DNA from: Algoriphagus sediminis
GTDB taxonomy: Bacteria; Bacteroidota; Bacteroidia; Cytophagales; Cyclobacteriaceae
Direction of reading: 5' to 3'
Assembly: GCF_030403435.1 (NCBI RefSeq)
Contig: NZ_JAUEPH010000002.1
Location: forward strand, 677,383-741,382
Length of the DNA stretch: 64,000 nt
The notes beneath the pieces were generated by a model. It did not search any database and had not been told where the DNA came from. It saw nothing but the letters and a program-made list of their open reading frames with translations. The translations under genes and the position numbers were made by a program. The number at the start of each line of letters is the position of its first letter. Position 1 is the stretch's first letter. This document shows positions 47,456 to 54,835 of this stretch, piece by piece.

Positions 47456-47601
47456 AGGTTTTTGGGTTTAGGTCTAGAGTAAAAATAGCTTTTAGAAAGA
47501 AGTTGTCCAATCGCTTTTATTTAGTAGGCTCCGCTATTGATGGCTCTGGCCAGTTTCTCTTTTCTCTCCAAAAATCCATTTATGATCCTTATTTGGTTCT
47601 T

Positions 47602-47623
47602 AAATACCCAGTACTGGGTATTT
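47602..47623. repeat. Perfect 22-base palindrome
   Basis: AAATACCCAGT is followed directly by its exact reverse complement, with no spacer, then by four more T residues on the plus strand. As DNA it is a symmetric protein site; as RNA the hairpin lacks a loop at full pairing, so operator is favoured over terminator. Confidence 0.75.
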
Positions 47624-47626
47624 TTT

Positions 47627-47647
47627 GTTTACAAAGCTTTTGTAAAC
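47627..47647. repeat. Nine-base inverted repeat
   Basis: GTTTACAAA and TTTGTAAAC are perfect complements with a three-base spacer GCT. It begins three bases after the 22-base palindrome. Confidence 0.7.
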
Positions 47648-47648
47648 T

Positions 47649-47680
47649 GCAAATTCAAGAATTTCAAATCTTGAGTTTGC
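47649..47680. repeat. Twelve-base inverted repeat with one G-T pair
   Basis: GCAAATTCAAGA (47649-47660) pairs with TCTTGAGTTTGC (47669-47680) around an eight-base spacer. It begins one base after the preceding repeat. Confidence 0.7.
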
Positions 47681-47753
47681 TTAAGCCCTATATTTTCCCA
47701 AGACAATAAATGACAGTCATGGAATTCTTTTCCTCAAATTCCACCCGAAATCT

Positions 47754-47766
47754 TAGCTTTAAGCTA
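47754..47766. repeat. Short dyad TAGCTT-T-AAGCTA before hsdM
   Basis: Six-base arms around one T, ending 23 bases before the hsdM ATG. The position suits a repressor site or a ribosome-access control element, but the arms are short. Confidence 0.4.
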
Positions 47767-47789
47767 GAATTAAAAAATTAAGGTTAACA

Positions 47790-49370
47790 ATGGCTAAAAA
47801 AGCAGCCCCAAAAAACACCAAGTCCATGGAGGAAACCCTTTGGGATTCCGCCAATAAATTAAGAGGGACGGTAGAGAGCTCCGAATACAAACACGTCGTC
47901 CTGGGCCTGATTTTTCTCAAATTCGCTTCGGATAAGTTTGAAGAGCGAAGAGCTGAACTCATCTCCGAGGGCAAAGAGAAATATGTGGAGATGAAGGAAT
48001 TCTACAATATGAAGAATGTCTTCTTTCTGGCCCCTGAAAGTCGCTGGTCGCATGTGATAGAGAATTCCAAGCAGGATGATATCGCGCTGATTGTAGATAC
48101 TGCACTACATACTATTGAGAAAAACAATCCTTCTCTCAAAGGTGCTCTTCCCGACAATTACTTCTCTCGCCTCAATATGGACCCCAGCAAGCTGGCGGCC
48201 CTGCTGGATACCATCAACAATATCAACACCACGGGTGACGAAGAAGAAGATGTGGTAGGCCGTATTTACGAGTATTTTCTCGGGCGCTTTGCCGCAGCCG
48301 AAGGAAAGGGCGGAGGCGAGTTCTACACGCCCAAGTGCATTGTAAAGCTCATTGCCGAAATGCTGGAACCCTACAAGGGCAAGATTTACGACCCCTGCTG
48401 CGGCAGTGGCGGCATGTTTGTGCAGAGTATCGACTTTGTGAAAAGCCACCAGGGCAACACCAAGGACATTTCCATTTACGGGCAGGAGTTTACGGCCGTA
48501 ACCTACAAACTGGCCAAAATGAACCTGGCCATTCGCGGTATTTCGGCCAACCTGGGCGATGTACCTGCCAACACCTTTTTTAAAGACCAGCACCCCGATC
48601 TCAAGGCCGATTACATCATGGCCAACCCGCCCTTTAACCAAAGCCAGTGGCGCGAAAAGAATGAGCTGGAAGACGATCCCCGTTGGGCCGGCTACACCAC
48701 GCCACCCACCGGCAATGCCAACTATGCATGGATCATGCACATGCTGAGCAAACTCAGCGAAAACGGTACCGCAGGTTTTGTATTGGCCAATGGTTCAATG
48801 AGTACGAGCACCACAGGCGAAGGCGAATTGCGCAAGCAGATGATAGAAAAAGACCGGGTAGATTGTATGATTGCCCTGCCCGGACAATTGTTCTACACCA
48901 CGCAAATACCCGTGTGTTTGTGGTTTATGACCAAGAACAAGAAGGCAGACAAAACCCACGGCTACCGCAACCGCGAAGGCGAAACCCTCTTTATTGATGC
49001 CCGCAACATGGGTACGATGATAGACCGCACCCAAAAAGAACTCACCACAGACGACATTACCCATATCGCCAGTACTTACCATAATTGGAGAAACTCTCCC
49101 CCTGTTGAGGGGGAGTCCGCGAAGCGGGAGGGGGTCTATGAAGATATAGCCGGCTACTGCAAATCTGCCACCTTGGAAGATATTAAGGCTAACGATTACG
49201 TGCTCACTCCCGGGCGTTATGTAGGGGTGGCCGAAGAAGAAGATGATGGAGTTCCTTTTGAAGACAAGATGACTGACCTGACGACTACTTTGAAAAGTCA
49301 AATGGCCGAAGCTGAAGACTTGGATGCTGCCATTCGCGAAAACCTAAAAGCGTTGGGATATGAAATTTAA
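47790..49370 (+). CDS. hsdM: Type I restriction-modification DNA methyltransferase subunit
   Basis: 526 residues. The N-terminal helical HsdM_N domain (to about 150) precedes the N6-adenine methyltransferase domain: GGGEFYTP near 176, SAM motif DPCCGSGGMF near 201, and catalytic NPPF in YIMANPPFNQSQW near 280. The central part (about 48180-49060) is visibly richer in G+C than its neighbours, a sign of transfer. Between residues 436 and 449 it contains a palindromic insert (SPPVEGESAKREGV) that looks foreign to the family. It overlaps hsdS by 11 bases. Confidence 0.95.
   Translation: MAKKAAPKNTKSMEETLWDSANKLRGTVESSEYKHVVLGLIFLKFASDKFEERRAELISEGKEKYVEMKEFYNMKNVFFLAPESRWSHVIENSKQDDIALIVDTALHTIEKNNPSLKGALPDNYFSRLNMDPSKLAALLDTINNINTTGDEEEDVVGRIYEYFLGRFAAAEGKGGGEFYTPKCIVKLIAEMLEPYKGKIYDPCCGSGGMFVQSIDFVKSHQGNTKDISIYGQEFTAVTYKLAKMNLAIRGISANLGDVPANTFFKDQHPDLKADYIMANPPFNQSQWREKNELEDDPRWAGYTTPPTGNANYAWIMHMLSKLSENGTAGFVLANGSMSTSTTGEGELRKQMIEKDRVDCMIALPGQLFYTTQIPVCLWFMTKNKKADKTHGYRNREGETLFIDARNMGTMIDRTQKELTTDDITHIASTYHNWRNSPPVEGESAKREGVYEDIAGYCKSATLEDIKANDYVLTPGRYVGVAEEEDDGVPFEDKMTDLTTTLKSQMAEAEDLDAAIRENLKALGYEI
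49096..49135 (+). repeat. 40-nt double-hairpin element inside hsdM (copy A)
   Basis: Structure: CTCCCCCT, loop GTTG, AGGGGGAG; then T; then CCGC, loop GAA, GCGG; then GAGGGGGT. The gene frame stays open through it. Its architecture is identical, base for base in length, to the element in hsdS. Confidence 0.75.
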
Positions 49371-50688
49371 TACATATTCTTTCAAAGAACTTCTTTCAAA
49401 TATCGTGGATAATAGAGGAAAAACCTGTCCGGTCAGTAACACTGGTTTACCTCTTATTGCTACTAATTGCATAAAAGCGGATACACTGTATCCAGTTTTT
49501 GAAAAAGTAAGGCATGTCTCGAATGAAACCTATAAAAATTGGTTTAGAGGCCACCCAGAACCGGGTGATATAATATTTGTTTGCAAAGGTTCTCCTGGCA
49601 GAGTAGCATGGACACCCAACCCTGTCAATTTTTGCATTGCCCAAGACATGTTAGCCATTCGTGCAAATGAAAGAATAGTTGATTCAAAGTTTCTATTTGC
49701 TCTGCTTAGACAGAATCGAACATTAACAATGATCGAGAATATGCATGTCGGAACAATGATTCCACATTTTAAGAAAGGTGACTTTGACAGTTTGTTTTTG
49801 AAAGTGCCAGAAGATAGAGGGATCCAAAAATATATTGGAGAAACATACTTTGAGCTGAGCGAAAAGATCGAACTCAACCGCCAGATGAACCAAACGCTGG
49901 AGGCTATGGCCCAAGCCCTGTTCAAAAGCTGGTTTGTGGATTTTGATCCGGTGTTGGACAATGCCTTAGCCGCAGGTCATGAAATTCCAGAAGCGCTACA
50001 GTTTAAAGCTGAAAAGCGTAAAAAACTCTCCTCCTTGGAAGGAGGAGTGCCCACAGGGCGAGGTGGTCGACTCCTCGACACCAACCAAGCACTATCAGCC
50101 CTTTTCCCTTCTAGCTTCGTTTTCAACGAAACCTTAAACAAATGGATCCCTGAGGAGTGGGAGGTGATGAAATTGATTGAATTAGTAAGTGTTAAATATG
50201 GGAAAGACCATAAGAAACTTGAGGAAGGTGAAATTCCATGTTATGGCTCAGGAGGAATAATGCGACATGTAGAGCAAGCTCTTTATGATCATGAATCAGT
50301 ACTCATCCCAAGAAAGGGCACTTTGAATAATATTATTTATGTCAACCACCCATTCTGGTCTGTTGATACAATGTTCTATACCATCATGGAAAAGGAGGAT
50401 TTCGCCAAGTATTTCTTTTACACAATGAATCGGTTGAATTTCGATGAAATGAATGAAGGTTCAGCAGTACCCAGTATGACAACTGCTCAATTGAATAGTA
50501 TGGATATTTTATTGCCCAGTCAGGCGATTTTAGAATCTTTTGATTCACTGGTTACTAAGTACTTCAATAAGCAAGAAGCAAATGAAAGTGAAACCGAAAC
50601 TCTTACCCAACTCCGCGATACCTTATTACCGCAATTGATTAGTGGGAAGGTAAGAGTGCCGGAGAGTGTGATAGAACGAATGAATTAA
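49360..50688 (+). CDS. hsdS: Type I restriction-modification specificity subunit
   Basis: 442 residues that choose the target sequence. Target-recognition domain 1 covers about 1-150; the helical spacer with QKYIGETYFELSEKIELNRQMNQTLEAMAQALFKSWFVDFDPV about 150-200; domain 2 about 260-400 (WIPEEWEVMKLIELVSVKYGKDHKKL); a C-terminal helix follows. Residues 223-236 (SSLEGGVPTGRGG) are encoded by a palindromic insert. A low-G+C first domain differs from the G+C-rich middle of hsdM, as expected for exchanged recognition domains. Confidence 0.93.
   Translation: MKFNTYSFKELLSNIVDNRGKTCPVSNTGLPLIATNCIKADTLYPVFEKVRHVSNETYKNWFRGHPEPGDIIFVCKGSPGRVAWTPNPVNFCIAQDMLAIRANERIVDSKFLFALLRQNRTLTMIENMHVGTMIPHFKKGDFDSLFLKVPEDRGIQKYIGETYFELSEKIELNRQMNQTLEAMAQALFKSWFVDFDPVLDNALAAGHEIPEALQFKAEKRKKLSSLEGGVPTGRGGRLLDTNQALSALFPSSFVFNETLNKWIPEEWEVMKLIELVSVKYGKDHKKLEEGEIPCYGSGGIMRHVEQALYDHESVLIPRKGTLNNIIYVNHPFWSVDTMFYTIMEKEDFAKYFFYTMNRLNFDEMNEGSAVPSMTTAQLNSMDILLPSQAILESFDSLVTKYFNKQEANESETETLTQLRDTLLPQLISGKVRVPESVIERMN
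50028..50067 (+). repeat. 40-nt double-hairpin element inside hsdS (copy B)
   Basis: Structure: CTCCTCCTT, loop GG, AAGGAGGAG; then T; then GCCC, loop ACA, GGGC; then GAGGTGGT. It is 27/40 identical to copy A by eye, with three compensatory pair changes in the stems. It is read in a different codon phase from copy A. Confidence 0.75.
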
Positions 50689-50699
50689 ACCCAAATATC

Positions 50700-50993
50700 A
50701 TGAAAGACACAATTATCAAAGCCATTGAAAACAGAAATCTCCTCGAATTTGAATATGATGGGTATTCAAGAACTGTTGAACCGCATACCTTAGGTGTTTC
50801 CAAAACAGGGAAAGAAACACTTTCTGCATATCAAACCGCAGGAGATAGTGCACGCGGATCAGTACCATGTTGGGGATTATTTAGCCTTTCAAAAATTGAG
50901 TATTTAGAAATACTAGACGATAGTTTTGACGGAACACGTCCGGGTTATTCTGTTGGTGACAGCAGAATGGTAAGGGTTATTGCTGAACTGTAG
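50700..50993 (+). CDS. Small WYL-like domain protein
   Basis: 97 residues, starting 11 bases after hsdS. The pattern IKAIENRNLLEFEYDGYSRTVEPHTLGV resembles the opening strands of WYL domains, which bind nucleic acids or ligands and regulate many defence systems. There is no helix-turn-helix, so it would be a bare WYL-like unit. The C-terminal part (CWGLFSLSKIEYLEIL) also fits WYL-type strand order. A moderate call. Confidence 0.55.
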   Translation: MKDTIIKAIENRNLLEFEYDGYSRTVEPHTLGVSKTGKETLSAYQTAGDSARGSVPCWGLFSLSKIEYLEILDDSFDGTRPGYSVGDSRMVRVIAEL

Positions 50994-51004
50994 ATATAAC
51001 AAAC

Positions 51005-52939
51005 GTGAGATCGAAATTACTCGACATTACCATTAAAAACCTCGGGTGTATTGGCGATGAAGGACTAACTGTTGATTTGGACAATATTTTGTGCTTGGTC
51101 GGAAATAATAATACAGGAAAATCAACAGTTCTCCGTGCGTACGAACTAGCCGTTGGCAATGTGAATTATGATACCAAAAAGGATAGGTGTAACTATTCAG
51201 ATAAAGAAACATCAATAGAAATTTCCGTCCACATTCCAGAAGGGGTAGAAAATATTGCAGAAAAGTGGAAAGAGGTTGATGGAGATTTCAGAAGAATTAA
51301 GAGCAAATGGACTTGGGATAAAGAGGGTAACAAAACAAGGCAAACCTATGACCCAGAAAGTGGTGAATATGCTGAAGAGGGTAATGCCGCTGGCTTGGAC
51401 AATGTTTTTAAAAGTCGATTGCCAATACCGTTTAGAATTGGGGCTTTGGAAAGCCCACAAGCAGAGTTAAAGCAATTGTTGAAATTAATAGTTGAACCAA
51501 TTGGATTAGCATTAAAGAAAAAATTAGAAGATGATAAATCTGAATTAAATAAAGCCCTAAAAGCATTTAATATCGAGGCTACGAAGCCAGTAGAGGCTGA
51601 AAAAGAGAAAATTGAAAAATATGGAAATGACATTTCAAAAAGCCATTCATCAGTTTTCCCGAATTTGGGAATTGATCTTTCAATTGGGCTAGCAGAAATT
51701 GATATAAATCCAATTGATTACTTGTTAAGAGGATCAAATCTGACTATTACAGAATTTGAACAGACCGTAAACTGGGTTCAACAAGGGACTGGTTCAAAAC
51801 GAGCCTTATTCTGGTCATTACTCCAGGTTAGATCTCGGTTACAATCTATTAATACCTTAAAGTCAGAGACTGAAAAAAGGTGCACAAGAATTGAGTCAGA
51901 AATAAGAAAACTTGAAAAAGAGCGGGATAATGTAGTCCGAGAAGCGACAAAAGCCGATAAGACCGCAAAAATAGAAGCTCTACTGGCGGAATATGAAGAA
52001 TTAAAAGGATTGGATCCTGAAGGCCAAATAGAGCAAGAAAACGAAGGTTCTTTCCTGCCTGGATTTATGTTATTAATAGATGAGCCAGAGGTTGCATTAC
52101 ACCCAAACGGAATTAGAGCCGCATCAAAGTACCTTTATGAGCTAGCACAAAGTAACTCATGGCAAATTATGCTGACTACCCATAGCCCTCTATTTATAAA
52201 TCCCTTTGAGGATAACACAACAATTGTAAGGCTAGACAGAAACAAAAAGTCTCCTTCTCCCAAAACTTATCGTTCAGATTCAATATCGTTTTCACCAGAA
52301 GAAAAGGATCAATTAACCTTACTTAACACATTTGATCAAAATCTATCAGAAATGTTTTTTGGTCAGTACCCTATAATCATCGAAGGAGACACTGAGTTTG
52401 CAGGATTCCAAAGGGTTATGGAAATAGAAAGTGAAAAGTATCCAATATCGGCTCGTCCACTTTTCATCAGAGCAAGAGGAAAGTTTACAATTCTGCCATT
52501 AATCAAAATGTTATCTCACTTCAAAGTAGATTTTTCTGTTCTTCATGATTCAGATTATCCTAAGAATAAGGCTGGTAAACCTAATGGAGTTTGGACCTTC
52601 AACAAGGTTTTGTTTGATGAGATTGAGAATTCTAGAAAAGGTGGATTGCGCATTGTCCATAGATTATCCATTACAACTTTAGAATTGGAACTTTTCGGAG
52701 TACGAGTGAAAGATGGTAAAGTCAAACTTCCTTCATCTAGTGCCAAACCCTACGCTCTTTATCATGCTGTTTTTACCGACAAGGGATTAAAAGATAGAAT
52801 CGAAAGTTTGCTTGATGAATTGCTATCTAAAAAGGCAGATCAAGAAGCATTTGAAAACGGATGTGAAGGGATGCTTGAATACTATCAGCAATGGGTTAAA
52901 GAGAATGGAATAACGGATAAACGATTTGTTTTAGAATAA
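51005..52939 (+). CDS. OLD-family ATPase/TOPRIM nuclease
   Basis: 644 residues from a GTG start 11 bases after the WYL-like gene. Walker A GNNNTGKST is at 33-41; a coiled segment rich in Lys/Glu covers about 283-345; Walker B with signature context, LLIDEPEVALHP, lies near 354 and TTHSP near 393. A TOPRIM domain follows: PIIIEGDTE near 456 and VLHDSDYP near 510 supply the acidic residues. OLD nucleases cut DNA and many act in phage defence. No UvrD-like GajB gene is adjacent, so this is not a standard Gabija pair. Confidence 0.85.
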   Translation: MRSKLLDITIKNLGCIGDEGLTVDLDNILCLVGNNNTGKSTVLRAYELAVGNVNYDTKKDRCNYSDKETSIEISVHIPEGVENIAEKWKEVDGDFRRIKSKWTWDKEGNKTRQTYDPESGEYAEEGNAAGLDNVFKSRLPIPFRIGALESPQAELKQLLKLIVEPIGLALKKKLEDDKSELNKALKAFNIEATKPVEAEKEKIEKYGNDISKSHSSVFPNLGIDLSIGLAEIDINPIDYLLRGSNLTITEFEQTVNWVQQGTGSKRALFWSLLQVRSRLQSINTLKSETEKRCTRIESEIRKLEKERDNVVREATKADKTAKIEALLAEYEELKGLDPEGQIEQENEGSFLPGFMLLIDEPEVALHPNGIRAASKYLYELAQSNSWQIMLTTHSPLFINPFEDNTTIVRLDRNKKSPSPKTYRSDSISFSPEEKDQLTLLNTFDQNLSEMFFGQYPIIIEGDTEFAGFQRVMEIESEKYPISARPLFIRARGKFTILPLIKMLSHFKVDFSVLHDSDYPKNKAGKPNGVWTFNKVLFDEIENSRKGGLRIVHRLSITTLELELFGVRVKDGKVKLPSSSAKPYALYHAVFTDKGLKDRIESLLDELLSKKADQEAFENGCEGMLEYYQQWVKENGITDKRFVLE

Positions 52940-52947
52940 CAGCGAAT

Positions 52948-53970
52948 ATGAGATTAAATCAGAAAAATAAACGAATTGAGATAAGTTCATTTGAACTCGA
53001 TAATGAAATCGTTTTCAACTACTTTGATTCTATTCCAGCGGCTGAAAGAGACGATAAACTGTTAAAAGCCATTTATATCGGTGTGCTAGCCTTAATGGAG
53101 GACCGTTTTTCTTCTTTTCTTTCCAAAACATCTAACGAGTTGGGCACAGAGCTAGAGAGCCTCAAAATGATCTTTGATATGAAGCAAGAGCTCTTCTATA
53201 AGTCCACAATAAAAGGAGTTTTGGCAGAAGATGATATTGCAGAGTTCTTAAATGAGTATTTCGCAGAAAAGAAAATGAAAGACCGCGCCTTACTTACGGG
53301 CAATGCTGCTGGCACTATTCCTAAAAATAAAACCGGTGATATTGTTTGTGAGGTCAATGGTACACCAGAACTCAAGATTGCTATTGAGTGTAAGTTTGAT
53401 AAGAGCATCAAACTTGGTCCAATAGACAGCAAAGACATTTTCATTCGCAAGACAGATACCGCCTGGAGCCAGTTAATGGAGGCCCAAGCCAACCGTGAAG
53501 CCAAGGTGAGCATCATTGTGTTAGATCGTTCATTGGTAGATAATTCTATTCTCAAGTTTGCCGAGAATGTCGGCTTCATTCCCGAGATCGGCTTCATTGC
53601 CATCATCGATTCGCAAAAAGGAGATTACACCAATCTAGCCATCGCCTACATGTTGGCCAGAGACATTGCCATTAACGCCAAACAAACAGACTTCGATAAA
53701 GAAACCTTGAGCTTCATCTTAACTCGCATCATTAAAGACATTCAGGAGGTGCGTTCTATCAAGTCATTAGTTGAGAAGAACATTGATAACAACAAGGCTA
53801 TACTAAAGCAATTGGATAAATCCATGCAGCTCATGGAGTTCAATCAGTTGTACCTAAACCGTTTCTTCGAAACGGGCACACTCACCAAAAAAGACTTACT
53901 GGACTTTTACATGGGTGAAGAAGTAAAAGACCAATTTAAGTTGATTGAGAAGGAGATTGAGGAGCTATGA
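52948..53970 (+). CDS. Putative PD-(D/E)xK-type nuclease with coiled C-terminus
   Basis: 340 residues; family not recognised. The segment NKTGDIVCEVNGTPELKIAIECKFDKS, near residues 127-153, has the D...ExK spacing of restriction-type nucleases. N-terminal half is helical (SFELDNEIVFNYFDSIPAAERDDK). The last 80 residues (DIQEVRSIKSLVEKNIDNNKAILKQLDKSM) suggest a coiled coil. It sits eight bases after the OLD gene and overlaps the next gene by four bases, which implies shared expression. Nuclease activity is an inference from the motif alone. Confidence 0.55.
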   Translation: MRLNQKNKRIEISSFELDNEIVFNYFDSIPAAERDDKLLKAIYIGVLALMEDRFSSFLSKTSNELGTELESLKMIFDMKQELFYKSTIKGVLAEDDIAEFLNEYFAEKKMKDRALLTGNAAGTIPKNKTGDIVCEVNGTPELKIAIECKFDKSIKLGPIDSKDIFIRKTDTAWSQLMEAQANREAKVSIIVLDRSLVDNSILKFAENVGFIPEIGFIAIIDSQKGDYTNLAIAYMLARDIAINAKQTDFDKETLSFILTRIIKDIQEVRSIKSLVEKNIDNNKAILKQLDKSMQLMEFNQLYLNRFFETGTLTKKDLLDFYMGEEVKDQFKLIEKEIEEL

Positions 53971-54635
53971 AAATCACCTTGATCTTTTCAAGGCATAAAG
54001 AGCATGGAGCCTGTAATGTACAGGCACTCTTAAAAATTATAGAAAGGGTAAAGCCCGATGTGATTTTCGAGGAACTTTCGGAAGCACTTTATCAGGAGGC
54101 GTATGAAGAGAAAACCCTCAACAATTTAGAATCCATGGCTATTCGGGAATACGTGTCAAAATACGATGTGCCACATATTCCGGTAGATACGTATCAAAAG
54201 CCACCAAACTATGAAAGTATACAAAACTCCATTTTTGATAAGCTGTTTTATGGCGCGGGATATGAATCGTTTCAGCTTAGAAGTTTTCTAGACCAGGTTC
54301 AAACCGTTATAGGTGAGTATGGTTTTTCTTATTTGAATGATGATTCGAATGACATGAATATGGAAAAACAAGCTTCTTTAATTCATGCGGCTTTAGAAAA
54401 ACTAAACGACCCTAAATTAAAGGACAAGTATCACAAAGATCGAGAAGTGGTTTTAAAACGGGAAGATGTTATTTTGGATAATGTATACACCTGTTGTAAG
54501 GGAAACGATGTTAAAAATGGTTTGATGTTAATTGGTTCAGGACATCGGAGATCAATTCTGAGAAAGATTGAGGAGCGAGCAAAGACCGAGTTTTCAAAAA
54601 TTAATTGGCATTACTTTTCAGACATTTATTCCTGA
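53967..54635 (+). CDS. TraB/TIKI-like protein
   Basis: 222 residues, no signal peptide. Three motifs fit the TraB/TIKI clan order: SRHKEHGACN near residue 8, RVKPDVIFEELSE near 27, and GLMLIGSGHRRSI near 188. Clan members include metal-dependent proteases and pheromone-shutdown proteins; active-site identity here is uncertain. Its ATG overlaps the preceding stop (ATGA), so both proteins are probably made in matched amounts. Confidence 0.5.
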   Translation: MKITLIFSRHKEHGACNVQALLKIIERVKPDVIFEELSEALYQEAYEEKTLNNLESMAIREYVSKYDVPHIPVDTYQKPPNYESIQNSIFDKLFYGAGYESFQLRSFLDQVQTVIGEYGFSYLNDDSNDMNMEKQASLIHAALEKLNDPKLKDKYHKDREVVLKREDVILDNVYTCCKGNDVKNGLMLIGSGHRRSILRKIEERAKTEFSKINWHYFSDIYS

Positions 54636-54835
54636 ACTCTGAGATCAATGCAATCCACTATAAGGTAATTCTAGCCACCCTTCACTTATTTCTATAAAAC
54701 AAGGCCATTCTGTTTCATTCTAGGGCTATAAATATCCTATGAGATGTCTGTTCGAATCAGTTCTTAAAACAAAATATACTTAGGTTTGCAGTTTTAAAAG
54801 AAATTTTTTATTCTGTGTTTTTTAAATTTTTCGAC
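54636..54835. other. Non-coding spacer after the four-gene cassette
   Basis: 200 AT-rich bases with no terminator hairpin or promoter box that I can defend. It separates the cassette from the envelope protein gene. Confidence 0.4.

Larger units (their letters stand above)
47456..47789. other. Divergent region at the left edge of the restriction island
   Basis: 334 bases between the esterase gene and hsdM, crowded with dyad symmetries at 47602-47623, 47627-47647, 47649-47680 and 47754-47766. No reading frame of note and no clear TAnnTTTG box. Confidence 0.6.

Noticed and set aside
47602..47630. 22-base palindrome as a terminator of a plus-strand gene
   Set aside because: No plus-strand gene ends nearby; the region lies between divergent genes.
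48105..48740. Long reverse-strand open frame across hsdM
   Set aside because: It mirrors the codon structure of hsdM in a G+C-rich stretch; its translation is low-complexity Val/Gly-rich and hsdM is certain.
50700..53970. Gabija or PARIS system
   Set aside because: No UvrD-like helicase follows the OLD gene, and ATPase and TOPRIM are in one chain, so neither known system fits.
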